Origin: Maribrevibacterium harenarium
Lineage (GTDB): Bacteria; Pseudomonadota; Gammaproteobacteria; Pseudomonadales; Marinomonadaceae
Reading direction: 5' to 3'
DNA: 64,000 nt
Assembly: GCF_006385675.1 (NCBI RefSeq)
Contig: NZ_VFRR01000011.1
Location: forward strand, 42,366-106,365
Positions within the stretch are counted from its first letter, which is position 1; every line of letters begins with the position of its first letter. Made by a program: the position numbers and the translations under genes. Positions 48,110-57,216 of this stretch are shown in pieces. The notes beneath the pieces are model-generated. The model was not told where the DNA came from. It searched no databases and saw only the letters and a list, made by a program, of their open reading frames with translations.

Positions 48110-49912
48110 TTAACTGTCCACTTTCAACACAGCGAGGAACGCGGCTTGCGGAACTTCGACGTTACCCACCTGCTTCATGCGTTTCTTACCTTCTTTTTGT
48201 TTCTGCAACAGTTTCTTCTTACGGCTAACGTCACCACCATAACATTTGGCAGTTACGTTTTTGCGTAATGCCTTCACGGTCGTACGGGAGATAATCTTAG
48301 CCCCAACTGCGCCCTGAATAGCAACATCAAACATCTGGCGTGGAATCAGTTCCTTCATCTTTTCACACAACAAACGTCCTTTATGCTGCACGTTATCTCG
48401 GTGCATGATTAACGCCAACGCATCCACTCGATCGCCGTTAATCAGAATATCGAGACGCACCAAAGGAGCAACCTCAAAGTGGTGGAAGGAATAATCTAGG
48501 GACGCAAAGCCACGACTACAAGACTTCAGACGATCAAAAAAGTCTAAAACCACTTCATTCATCGGCAAATGGTAGCGCAACTGCACTTGGCTACCCACGT
48601 ACAACATGTCTTTTTGAATACCGCGTTTTTCCACACATAGGGAAATCACGTTACCGAGATAATCCTGTGGCACTAGGATATTTGCTTCTACGATCGGCTC
48701 GCGCATTTCGCGAATGCCGCCCGGATCTGGCATTTTCGACGGACTGTCAACATTGATCACTTCACCATTGTTGAGCTCGACTTCATACACTACTGTCGGC
48801 GCCGTAGTAATCAAGTCTAAGTCATACTCGCGTTCTAAACGCTCTTGGATAATCTCCATGTGGAGCATGCCCAAGAAGCCACAGCGGAAACCAAAACCAA
48901 GCGCATCAGAGGTTTCCGGTTCGAAGAACAAAGACGCATCGTTCAGGGTTAACTTATCTAACGCCTCGCGGAAATCTTCGTAGTCATCAGAGCTTACGGG
49001 GAATAAACCAGCGTATACCTGAGGCTTCACTTTCTGGAAACCGGCAAGCTGAGGCACATCTGGAGTCGATGCCAAAGTAATGGTATCCCCCACTGGTGCA
49101 CCATGGATATCTTTAATACCCGCCACCACATAGCCTACTTCACCGGCACGGAGAACGCCGGTTTCTTTACGCTTAGGTGTGAAAATACCAATGTTATCAA
49201 CAGGATAAGTCTTTTTAGTCGACTTGATAAAAATCTTATCTTTCTTTTGAAGCGTACCTTGTTTAATGCGCACCAAAGAGACGACGCCAAGGTAGTTATC
49301 GAACCAAGAGTCGATGATTAGCGCCTGTAGGGGTGCCTCGGTATCACCTTGCGGCGGTGGAATCGTTGCAATAAGGCGCTCTAAAACGTCTTCAACACCA
49401 ATGCCAGTTTTTGCCGAACAAGTTACTGCGTCGGTCGCATCAATACCTATAATTTCCTCGATTTCCGCCGCGACACGGATTGGCTCAGCTTGGGGCAAGT
49501 CGATCTTATTAAGTACTGGCATCACTTCCAGGCCTTGCTCGATAGCGGTATAGCAGTTCGCTACTGATTGCGCTTCAACGCCTTGGGCGGCATCCACAAC
49601 CAACAAAGCCCCTTCACAGGCAGCAAGGGAACGGGATACTTCATAGGAAAAGTCGACGTGCCCCGGTGTATCGATAAAGTTCAACTGATAGGTGTTTCCA
49701 TCTGCTGCTTTGTAGTCCAACGTCACACTCTGGGCTTTAATGGTGATACCGCGCTCACGCTCAATATCCATCGAGTCCAGTACTTGGTTGGCCATCTCGC
49801 GCTCAGACAGACCCTCACACTTTTGGATAAAGCGGTCAGCCAGCGTCGATTTGCCGTGATCTATGTGGGCAATGATACTGAAGTTACGTATGTGCTTGAG
49901 ATTATCTGACAC
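48110..49912 (-). CDS. lepA: Elongation factor 4 (LepA)
   Basis: LepA is a ribosomal GTPase that can promote back-translocation and affects initiation. The 600-residue protein has the EF-G-like G domain ([35 protein letters not shown]) and the LepA-specific C-terminal domain ending [18 protein letters not shown]. It lies upstream of lepB on the same strand. The roughly 180-base gap to ribE holds its likely promoter. Confidence 0.97.
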   Translation of the reverse strand: MSDNLKHIRNFSIIAHIDHGKSTLADRFIQKCEGLSEREMANQVLDSMDIERERGITIKAQSVTLDYKAADGNTYQLNFIDTPGHVDFSYEVSRSLAACEGALLVVDAAQGVEAQSVANCYTAIEQGLEVMPVLNKIDLPQAEPIRVAAEIEEIIGIDATDAVTCSAKTGIGVEDVLERLIATIPPPQGDTEAPLQALIIDSWFDNYLGVVSLVRIKQGTLQKKDKIFIKSTKKTYPVDNIGIFTPKRKETGVLRAGEVGYVVAGIKDIHGAPVGDTITLASTPDVPQLAGFQKVKPQVYAGLFPVSSDDYEDFREALDKLTLNDASLFFEPETSDALGFGFRCGFLGMLHMEIIQERLEREYDLDLITTAPTVVYEVELNNGEVINVDSPSKMPDPGGIREMREPIVEANILVPQDYLGNVISLCVEKRGIQKDMLYVGSQVQLRYHLPMNEVVLDFFDRLKSCSRGFASLDYSFHHFEVAPLVRLDILINGDRVDALALIMHRDNVQHKGRLLCEKMKELIPRQMFDVAIQGAVGAKIISRTTVKALRKNVTAKCYGGDVSRKKKLLQKQKEGKKRMKQVGNVEVPQAAFLAVLKVDS

Positions 49913-50090
49913 GATGAACCTACATAAAGAAAAAAGTTAATCTGAGTCTCTGTTGATAAATAGCTTAGTTAACCACACGACGGTTAATAATCTGAGCTTA
50001 TGAACGAGTTCTCGGGGAAAATGTGGCGCGCATTCTACCGAAAATCCCTAGTAGACTCCATTTATTTCCGAGCACGCCACTAGAGACATA
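49913..50090. other. Intergenic region lepA-ribE
   Basis: 178 bases on the upstream side of lepA. I see no gene and no clear terminator for ribE; it presumably carries the lepA promoter. Confidence 0.5.
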
Positions 50091-50717
50091 TTAGGGAAGC
50101 ACGATTCCCCGTTGTTTCAATACGCGCTCGACAGTATCAACGGTCGCTTGGGTATGGGCGTCGATTTCCAGATTCACTTTATCGCCAACCTTGATGGTGC
50201 CAAAGGTTGTAAGACGCAAGGTTTCGGGGATCAGAGACACCTCAATCCAATCGTCACCGATAGCACTTATGGTAAGACTTGCCCCATTTAGTCCGACATA
50301 ACCTTTGTCAAACAAATAGCGGCGCTCATCCTGGTGGTTATTTACCTGAAAACGAATGTGTACGCTTTGCTCAATTTTCTCCACCTGGGACACAGTCACC
50401 GTCGTCATAATATGGCCCGACATGACATGACCGCCCACTTCATCCCCCATTTTGGCAGCACGTTCAAAATTAACTGTATCGCCAGCGTTCAAAATGCCAA
50501 TATTGGTTAATGCTAGGGTGGTATCAATCACATCAAAGCTCAGATAATCTCCTTCGATTTTGGCAACGGTCAAACATACCCCATTGATAGCAACACTAGC
50601 ACCCAGCTGCTGATCAGCCATTACACCGACGGGGAAACGAACTTCAAGACGCATATTGCGCCCTATTGGTTGACACTGAGCCACTTGGGCAATGCCTTGA
50701 ACAATACCGGTAAACAT
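50091..50717 (-). CDS. ribE: Riboflavin synthase, alpha chain
   Basis: Riboflavin synthase dismutates two 6,7-dimethyl-8-ribityllumazines to riboflavin. The ATG at 50715-50717 gives 208 residues starting MFTGIVQGIAQVAQCQPIG. The protein is an internal repeat of two lumazine-binding halves; the first contains SVAINGVCLTVAKIE and EVGGHVMSGHIMT, the second YVGLNGASLTISAI and the ending VDTVERVLKQRG. It stands alone, apart from other rib genes in this window. An in-frame upstream extension to 50822 is unlikely. Confidence 0.94.
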   Translation of the reverse strand: MFTGIVQGIAQVAQCQPIGRNMRLEVRFPVGVMADQQLGASVAINGVCLTVAKIEGDYLSFDVIDTTLALTNIGILNAGDTVNFERAAKMGDEVGGHVMSGHIMTTVTVSQVEKIEQSVHIRFQVNNHQDERRYLFDKGYVGLNGASLTISAIGDDWIEVSLIPETLRLTTFGTIKVGDKVNLEIDAHTQATVDTVERVLKQRGIVLP

Positions 50718-50880
50718 GATTTTGCCTTTCGCTAGAAGTATGTGGAATAGGTTAACACAGTCCCTTGCAACAGGCACTGGGGAGAATTTAACCCAAACGT
50801 CAAAAGTCGCGCCAGTATTCACTTTGCGCGACTTATCATGTATTCACCAAGAGGGTTATCCACAGGCGGAGGGGATAAAA

Positions 50881-50902
50881 AAACCCAGCTAATGCTGGGT
50901 TT
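50881..50902 (-). terminator. Terminator after glgC
   Basis: Minus strand AAACCCAGC-ATTA-GCTGGGTTT followed by further T's (GGGTTTTTTTAT), directly after the glgC stop. Confidence 0.87.
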
Positions 50903-50911
50903 TTAAAACGT

Positions 50912-52174
50912 TTATTCAGCCACCGGAGGCAGTTTATCGATCATTTCTTGTGTCACTAAAACGATGCCATCTTTGTTGCGGTAGAAACGTTCCGCGTCAG
51001 CTACAGGATCTTCGCCAATGACGGTATGAGGCGGGATCCGGGTATCTGAATCCAACACCACTCGGGTCAAACGACAATGACGTCCGATATCACAACGGGG
51101 CAATATCACCGACTTATTGACGTGGGAGTAGGAATTGACTCGCACGTTGTTAAATAGAATCGATTGTTCAACGGTAGAACCTGACACGATACAACCCGCT
51201 GATACCACGGAGTTTAGCGCCGTACCAATACGTTCTTCGTAATTGTAGTTAAACTTAGCCGCTGGGCGCTGGTACTGGGTGGTGCGGATTGGCCAGCTTT
51301 CGTCGTACAAATCTAATTCTGGGACCAGCTTGGTCAAGTCCATATTAGACTCCCAGTAAGCGGTCAAAGTACCCACATCCCGCCAATAAGGGGTATCAGG
51401 ATAGCTTTCATTTTTGATACAGCTGTTGGCGAAGTGGTGGGCTTTGATGCGGGATTTACCGACAAACAAAGGAATCAAATCCTTACCAAAGTCGTGGCTA
51501 GAGTCATTGTCTCCTGCATCGGTGACTAAATTTTCACGCAGGAAGCGGGTATTGAAAATATAGATCCCCATACTTGCCAAGGATACCTTCGGATTACCTG
51601 GCATGGTTGGCGGATTGCTCGGTTTTTCTTCAAAGGCGATGATGTTGTTATCTTCATCCACATGCATGATACCGAACTGATCCGCCTCTTCTACCGGAAC
51701 TTCAATGCAGGCCACACTCACATCTGCACCGCTTTCGATGTGCTCCGCCAGCATAATGCTGTAATCCTGCTTATAAACATGGTCCCCAGCAAGAATTAGG
51801 ATGAACTCGGAGTCAAGCTCGTCGATCATTTTTAAATTTTGGTATACCGCATCCGCTGTACCACGATACCAGTCCTCACCGGTTTGTTGCTGGGCCGGCC
51901 ATAGCTCAATGAACTCGTTGAAATCGGAGCGTAAAAAGTTCCAGCCCCGCTGTACATGTTGATTCAAGGTATGAGAACGATATTGGGTCAATACCGCGAT
52001 CTGGCGTAACCCAGAGTTGATACAGTTAGACAGGGGAAAGTCGATAATTTTGTATTTACCAGCAATCGGTACGGCAGGCTTGGAGCGGTGGTCAGTTAAG
52101 TGTTTTAGGCGAGAGCCTCGTCCCCCAGCAAGAATCAGGGAAAGCGTTTTCGTGCGCGCGGTATTCAAATCCAT
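50912..52174 (-). CDS. glgC: Glucose-1-phosphate adenylyltransferase
   Basis: GlgC makes ADP-glucose from glucose-1-phosphate and ATP, the rate-limiting step of glycogen synthesis. The 420-residue protein begins with SLILAGGRGSRLKHLTDHRS, the nucleotidyltransferase motif, and has GTADAVYQNLKMI, LAGDHVYKQDYS and a C-terminal left-handed beta-helix. It is divergent from glgA (92 bases between starts), so the two share a promoter region. Confidence 0.96.
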   Translation of the reverse strand: MDLNTARTKTLSLILAGGRGSRLKHLTDHRSKPAVPIAGKYKIIDFPLSNCINSGLRQIAVLTQYRSHTLNQHVQRGWNFLRSDFNEFIELWPAQQQTGEDWYRGTADAVYQNLKMIDELDSEFILILAGDHVYKQDYSIMLAEHIESGADVSVACIEVPVEEADQFGIMHVDEDNNIIAFEEKPSNPPTMPGNPKVSLASMGIYIFNTRFLRENLVTDAGDNDSSHDFGKDLIPLFVGKSRIKAHHFANSCIKNESYPDTPYWRDVGTLTAYWESNMDLTKLVPELDLYDESWPIRTTQYQRPAAKFNYNYEERIGTALNSVVSAGCIVSGSTVEQSILFNNVRVNSYSHVNKSVILPRCDIGRHCRLTRVVLDSDTRIPPHTVIGEDPVADAERFYRNKDGIVLVTQEMIDKLPPVAE

Positions 52175-52266
52175 ATCGGAACCTATATTTTTGTGGCTAA
52201 ACTCTACTTACGTCCGTAATTAGGTATACTCTTGTGCATACACTAAATCAATAAGTTAACGGTATT

Positions 52267-53700
52267 ATGAAAATTCTATTCGCCGCTTCAGAAATACACC
52301 CCCTACTAAAAACCGGTGGTTTAGCCGATGTTGCTGGCGCTCTGCCGCTGGCTCTTCGTCAACAAGGTGCCGATGTACGCTTAATTATGCCGGCTTACCG
52401 GGGTATCGTAGAAAAGCTCCCACCAGCCCAGCGTACTACCAACCTTGGCAACCCATTTGATGTCGGTGATCTTATTCTGCTAGAGACACACCTTCCTGCA
52501 ACGAATACCCCGATTTTTCTTGTCCAATGTCAATCTTTGTTTGAACGAGAAGGCGGCCCCTACTTAGATTCATTTGGTAATGACTATTGGGACAACCATA
52601 TCCGCTTTGCCGCGTTCTCGTGGGTCTGTGCTACGCTAGCTCAATATGGCAATTTGTACGGCTGGCAGCCAGATATTCTGCACTTAAACGATTGGCAAAC
52701 TGGCTTTGCTGCGGCCTACCTAAAGAGTTGGAAACTACGCCACCCTGCTATCGTTACCACAGTGCATAACCTGCGCTACAACGGTAGTTTCCCGCTTGAT
52801 AGCTTTGCCCAGACACGTTTGTCTGGGGATGTGCTCAACTTGCATGGTATGGAGTTTTACGGGCGCTATAGCGCTTTAAAAGCGGCTTTGTGTTTTGCTG
52901 ATGCTATTACCACAGTAAGCCCCACCTATGCACAAGAGATCTTAACTAGCGAATATGGCGATGGTTTAGATAGCACCTTGCGCCCACGCCAAGATCGGCT
53001 CCATGGTATTCTCAATGGGGTAGACTATGATGAATGGTCGCCAGAAAAAGATGCTCATATTGAGCAGCATTACAACTTAGAGACCCTAGATAAGAAGCAG
53101 CAAAATAAGCTTGCCTTACTGCGAGAGAGTGACTTGCCTGAGGATCTTAATGCCCCCTTATTTGCCGTAGTCAGTCGCATGACCGAACAAAAAGGGCTCG
53201 ACCTCATTCCTGGCGCCATGCAGCATGCTTTGGCTCAAGGAGCAAAACTGGTAGTGCTGGGCTCAGGGGACAAATGGCTAGAACAAGACTATTTAAACCT
53301 AGCGGCACAATACCCCAATCAGGTTGCGGTACGTATCGGTTACGATGAAAGCTACTCCCACCGGATTCAGGCCGGCGCCGATGTCTTTATGATTCCATCA
53401 CGGTTTGAGCCCTGTGGTCTAACTCAGCTCTATGCGTTGAAATACGGCACACTGCCTTTGGTTCGTCGGACTGGAGGATTGGCGGATACCGTGTTTGAAG
53501 GGGGCAGCGACGCCAATGGCTTTACTTTTGAACACGCCAATGGAGCGGACTTAAGCTATGCGATTGCTCGTTGTTTAACGCTATGGGGAGATCAAGACGC
53601 TTGGCAACAGCGCCAACGTAATGGCATGGGTCAAGATCATAGTTGGCAGAGCAAAACCGGTGCTTGGTTGCAACTTTACCGTAGCCTAATGCCCCGATAA
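52267..53700 (+). CDS. glgA: Glycogen synthase GlgA
   Basis: GlgA adds glucose from ADP-glucose to glycogen. The 477-residue GT5-family protein has ASEIHPLLKTGGLADVAGAL at the N-terminus, ILNGVDYDEWSP, VSRMTEQKGLDLI and PSRFEPCGLTQLYAL, the retaining GT-B signatures. It is divergent from glgC. A -10-like TATACT lies about 35 bases upstream, without a clear -35. No glgB, glgP or glgX is in the window. Confidence 0.96.
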   Translation: MKILFAASEIHPLLKTGGLADVAGALPLALRQQGADVRLIMPAYRGIVEKLPPAQRTTNLGNPFDVGDLILLETHLPATNTPIFLVQCQSLFEREGGPYLDSFGNDYWDNHIRFAAFSWVCATLAQYGNLYGWQPDILHLNDWQTGFAAAYLKSWKLRHPAIVTTVHNLRYNGSFPLDSFAQTRLSGDVLNLHGMEFYGRYSALKAALCFADAITTVSPTYAQEILTSEYGDGLDSTLRPRQDRLHGILNGVDYDEWSPEKDAHIEQHYNLETLDKKQQNKLALLRESDLPEDLNAPLFAVVSRMTEQKGLDLIPGAMQHALAQGAKLVVLGSGDKWLEQDYLNLAAQYPNQVAVRIGYDESYSHRIQAGADVFMIPSRFEPCGLTQLYALKYGTLPLVRRTGGLADTVFEGGSDANGFTFEHANGADLSYAIARCLTLWGDQDAWQQRQRNGMGQDHSWQSKTGAWLQLYRSLMPR

Positions 53701-53712
53701 GCCAGAGACTAA

Positions 53713-53742
53713 CGAAAAGAGAAACGTCCGTTTCTCTTTTCG
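53713..53742. terminator. Perfect 14-bp palindromic terminator between convergent genes
   Basis: CGAAAAGAGAAACG-TC-CGTTTCTCTTTTCG: a perfect inverted repeat with a two-base centre, flanked by ATTTTTC on one side. It lies between glgA (plus) and the periplasmic binding protein gene (minus), so it can serve both. Confidence 0.82.
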
Positions 53743-53762
53743 ATTTTTCACTGTTCTTACCA

Positions 53763-54584
53763 CTATTTAGTGTTTAGCTGATTCCATTCCTCAAGGGCAT
53801 CCTTCACCGCTTGCTTAGCAACTCCTTCCGTATGCATAGCACGCAAGGCATCAGCGATGCGTTGCTTTAATTTGGGGGTATTGCACGGAGATGCTTTGGA
53901 AAAGGTCAGAAACAACCCTTCAGAGCTTATGGGGGGATCAATTTCAATGACTTGTTCTTCAAACCCCAACTTATCCCGGTAAGCAAGTCCAGGCGAACGC
54001 TCATAAAGAGCATAGTCGGCACGTCCTGACGACAACATACTAAAGGCTTGCTCTAGACTTGCTACCGTCAATAAATTCAGGTTTTTACGGGCATACTCAT
54101 CAAATGACTGGCCAAAGCTATTATTAATGACCGTCACGCCCCAACGCCCCTTCAAATCTGAGCGACGGTGAAATTCAAATGGTCGTTGATTTCCTTGCCA
54201 CACTACACTGCGGGTATAGAGCATAGCGGGAGAGAAGTACTCCATATAATCTGAACGGGCAGTCGTATAAAAAGCACCCGCCATTAGGTCGATTCGACCA
54301 CTGCGCACTTCCTCTTGCGCCCGTGACCATGGTCCCACATCTACCACATTCACGGTCACACCAATGCGTTCACCGAGCTCACCTACGAAATCGGCTACCG
54401 CTCCATCTAATTGTCTACTGCCAGCCTGACGCCACAAAAATGGCGGATACTCTGAATTCCCTGTGGCGGTTAACTGAGTACATTCTTCCGCTGCAGTGAC
54501 TGAATGGACTGTCAAAAACGAAAATCCCGCCGCTACCAAGAATGCTCGTCCCAAACAAACTAATGGGGAAAGAGCCAGCCTCAT
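53763..54584 (-). CDS. Periplasmic substrate-binding protein (amino-acid type, SBP_bac_3)
   Basis: A 273-residue secreted protein. I place the start at the ATG at 54582-54584, with GAGG about five bases upstream. A signal peptide is followed by ATGNSEYPPFLWRQAG, VGPWSRAQEEVRSGRIDLM and YMEYFSPAMLYTRSVVWQ, features of the solute-binding family 3 fold. There is no membrane permease or ATPase nearby, and no kinase fused, so the ligand and partner are unknown. It may be an orphan binding protein or sensory partner. Monocistronic, ending at a shared terminator. Confidence 0.78.
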   Translation of the reverse strand: MRLALSPLVCLGRAFLVAAGFSFLTVHSVTAAEECTQLTATGNSEYPPFLWRQAGSRQLDGAVADFVGELGERIGVTVNVVDVGPWSRAQEEVRSGRIDLMAGAFYTTARSDYMEYFSPAMLYTRSVVWQGNQRPFEFHRRSDLKGRWGVTVINNSFGQSFDEYARKNLNLLTVASLEQAFSMLSSGRADYALYERSPGLAYRDKLGFEEQVIEIDPPISSEGLFLTFSKASPCNTPKLKQRIADALRAMHTEGVAKQAVKDALEEWNQLNTK

Positions 54585-54717
54585 ACACACCTCGCAAGAA
54601 TCTGAACGGCACATTTAAATATGAAAAAATAATTCAAATAGATAACCACAGCCCCCTGCAAAACTCAAACCCAATTGTCGCTTTTTCAAAGGAACCATTA
54701 CCAGAATCAGTACTTCA

Positions 54718-57063
54718 TTAGAAATTCCAAATACAACTATCTGCTCTACCCGCCTCGCTGCCACGCACAAAGGGCAAGCGAATCCCATCGTCACAGCGCT
54801 CGCCGGCTTCGACAAACTCACTTTCCCTGACATTTTGCCATACTGCCCCGCCAGCTAGACGCGGCACCAGCGACGCCTGTGGACGCCGCCGAGTAAAATC
54901 GATCCAGACTTGCTGGGCCCCACTACTACCAGTGATCGGTAACGCTTTATTCTGATCATCACCAAGCCAAATCACACTAGACAACTCATCCGTAATTGCG
55001 ACAAACCAGCTATCGCGGTTGTTGTTGGTGGTCCCTGTTTTGGCGGCAAATTGCAGATGAGGAAATTGGGTTGCCGCTGCTTTGGCTGTTCCCAGTTCGG
55101 GCACTTTCATCATCCCCGCTAGAGTAACGCTCAAGGCTGCATCACTAAAGCGCGCGCCACTTTTTGGCGTAAAACGGGTTAGCACTTTTCCATTCGCATC
55201 GGTAACAGAGCGTACTATACCCAGTTCGCTACTGCGCCCCTCGGAGGCAATAGGTTGATACAACCGGGCCACCTCAAATGGCGATAACTCAATTGCCCCT
55301 AACGCTACCGCAGGCACCATAGTAAAGGGACGTTTAACGCCCAGTTCTTTTAGGGTCTGAGCTACCCTATCAAAACCTAACTCGTTGGCAAGCGCCACGG
55401 TCGCCACGTTATAGGACTTAGCTAAGGCTTCGTACATGGGGACGACCCCATGATAACGACGATCATAATTTTCGGGTTGCCAATAACTCCCCCCCAAATC
55501 AAAGCGCAGCGGCTGATCTTCTAGTCTTGACCACCAGGTGTAACGCCCGCTAGCTATAGCGGCTAGATAAATTGGCGGTTTTACCAATGAACCAATTGGA
55601 CGTACAGCGCCCAATGCGCGGTTAAAGCCGGTATAGAGTTTAGCGGCGGAACCAACCAGTGCCCGCACTGCACCGGTGCGACGATCGGTGATAACCACTG
55701 CTCCTTGCAACTCTGACAGCTCCCGATGTTGTTGCACCAATCGTTGCTGAGTTTCTAGCAGCGCTTGGGTCGCAGCTAGTTGGGTACGCACATCCAAATT
55801 GGTATAGATCTTCAAATTCTGGGTCGCCAATGTTTCTTCGTCAAACTCGCGTCCCAACTGCATTGCGACCATATCTAGATAATCCCGAAACACCGGTTGC
55901 TGTTTAGAAAAGGCCGCTAGACGGATCGGTTGCTGTACCAATCTTTGGTAGTCTTGGGGACGTAAACGCCCATTTTCATTCAGAATTTGCAGGACCACAT
56001 TGCGCCGTTCTAAGGCACGTTCGGGATTCCGACTTGGGTGATACAGGGATGGTCCTTTCACCATCCCCACTAATAGGGCCATTTCATCGAGAGAAAGCTC
56101 CGCTAGGGGACGACCAAAAAAGTGCTGACTGGCAGCGGCAAAGCCATGCAGCCCATGACGCCCCACCTGCGTTAGGTAGACTTCATTCACATAGGCGGTC
56201 AAGATTGTTTGCTTGTCATAGCGATACTCTAAAATCAGCGCCATCAACATTTCTGTCAGTTTGCGTTGGTAGGTGCGCTCTGAAGACAAAAACATATTCT
56301 TTACCAGTTGCTGGGTCAGCGTTGACCCTCCTTGCCTGCGACTGCCGCTAGTAAGGTTCACCCACAGCGCCCGAGCGATACCGGTAATGGAAATGCCATG
56401 ATGGGAAAAAAAGTCTCGATCTTCAGTTAAAGTAAGAACATCAATAAAGGAAGGCGGAATATCAGCATAAGCAAGTAACTCACGCTGTTCCGAATTACCA
56501 CCGTAAAGATGGCCGATAGAAATTGGGTCAAGCCAAACCCGATTGATTGGGCGCCCTGCCAAGTCTTGGATTGCTAGCTGACCATTCTCGAACGAGAAAA
56601 TGACTCGTTTGGCGGGGGATGTACCAGTATGATCTGAAAATGAACGTAAGTGTGCACTTACCCTTGTCTTGCTCTGGGCGGCCCAGCCAACTTTCTCACT
56701 ATTGCGACCGAAGCGATAACCAGCATGATGTAGCAGCTCTACCAAATCCGACTGACGCCATGGTTGCCCACTTTCGAGCATGGTGGGCGCACTGAATACT
56801 TCTGACGGAATCTGCCATTTCTGCCCTTCAAAGGTGGCAACCACCTGTTTATCTAATCGCCAAACCCATATCCCCAATGGCAAACTAGACAACAGTGCTA
56901 GCAATACAGTTAGCCATATTGCACGCTTTAGCACACGGGCAAAAAAGGATGAAGATCGACGTTTTGATTTAGAGCTGCGTCTCTTGGCAGGCCCTCGGCG
57001 CTTAACTTGGGGGCTTGTTTTGCGAGGCGTTTTCTTAGCAGAATCTGTCTTGGATTTAGTCAT
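54718..57063 (-). CDS. mrcB: Penicillin-binding protein 1B
   Basis: PBP1b is a bifunctional peptidoglycan glycosyltransferase/transpeptidase. The 781-residue protein has a basic cytoplasmic tail (first ~42 residues), one membrane helix (~45-66), a UB2H-like domain, and the GT51 domain with EDRDFFSHHG and RQGGSTLTQQLVKNMFLSSE. The transpeptidase follows, with the SxxK motif in GSLVKPPIY, the SxN motif in KSYNVATVA and KTGTTNNNRDSWF. UB2H is the binding region for LpoB in E. coli; no lpoB is nearby. Identified as PBP1b by layout. Confidence 0.93.
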   Translation of the reverse strand: MTKSKTDSAKKTPRKTSPQVKRRGPAKRRSSKSKRRSSSFFARVLKRAIWLTVLLALLSSLPLGIWVWRLDKQVVATFEGQKWQIPSEVFSAPTMLESGQPWRQSDLVELLHHAGYRFGRNSEKVGWAAQSKTRVSAHLRSFSDHTGTSPAKRVIFSFENGQLAIQDLAGRPINRVWLDPISIGHLYGGNSEQRELLAYADIPPSFIDVLTLTEDRDFFSHHGISITGIARALWVNLTSGSRRQGGSTLTQQLVKNMFLSSERTYQRKLTEMLMALILEYRYDKQTILTAYVNEVYLTQVGRHGLHGFAAASQHFFGRPLAELSLDEMALLVGMVKGPSLYHPSRNPERALERRNVVLQILNENGRLRPQDYQRLVQQPIRLAAFSKQQPVFRDYLDMVAMQLGREFDEETLATQNLKIYTNLDVRTQLAATQALLETQQRLVQQHRELSELQGAVVITDRRTGAVRALVGSAAKLYTGFNRALGAVRPIGSLVKPPIYLAAIASGRYTWWSRLEDQPLRFDLGGSYWQPENYDRRYHGVVPMYEALAKSYNVATVALANELGFDRVAQTLKELGVKRPFTMVPAVALGAIELSPFEVARLYQPIASEGRSSELGIVRSVTDANGKVLTRFTPKSGARFSDAALSVTLAGMMKVPELGTAKAAATQFPHLQFAAKTGTTNNNRDSWFVAITDELSSVIWLGDDQNKALPITGSSGAQQVWIDFTRRRPQASLVPRLAGGAVWQNVRESEFVEAGERCDDGIRLPFVRGSEAGRADSCIWNF

Positions 57064-57216
57064 GGGGCGAGTATAAAGACCAAGACTAAGCTTGTATATC
57101 GCAGACCAAGAAAAACCGTCTCAAACGCAAGCGCCAACAAATATAAGAATTAATCCCCGCCCCATGGAGCAAACAGCCTTCGCCAAGATCATAAAAATTA
57201 TGTAGACAAAACGTGA
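57064..57216. other. Intergenic region mrcB upstream
   Basis: 153 bases between the large c-di-GMP signalling gene's stop and the mrcB start; it probably holds the mrcB promoter. No other gene seen. Confidence 0.5.
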
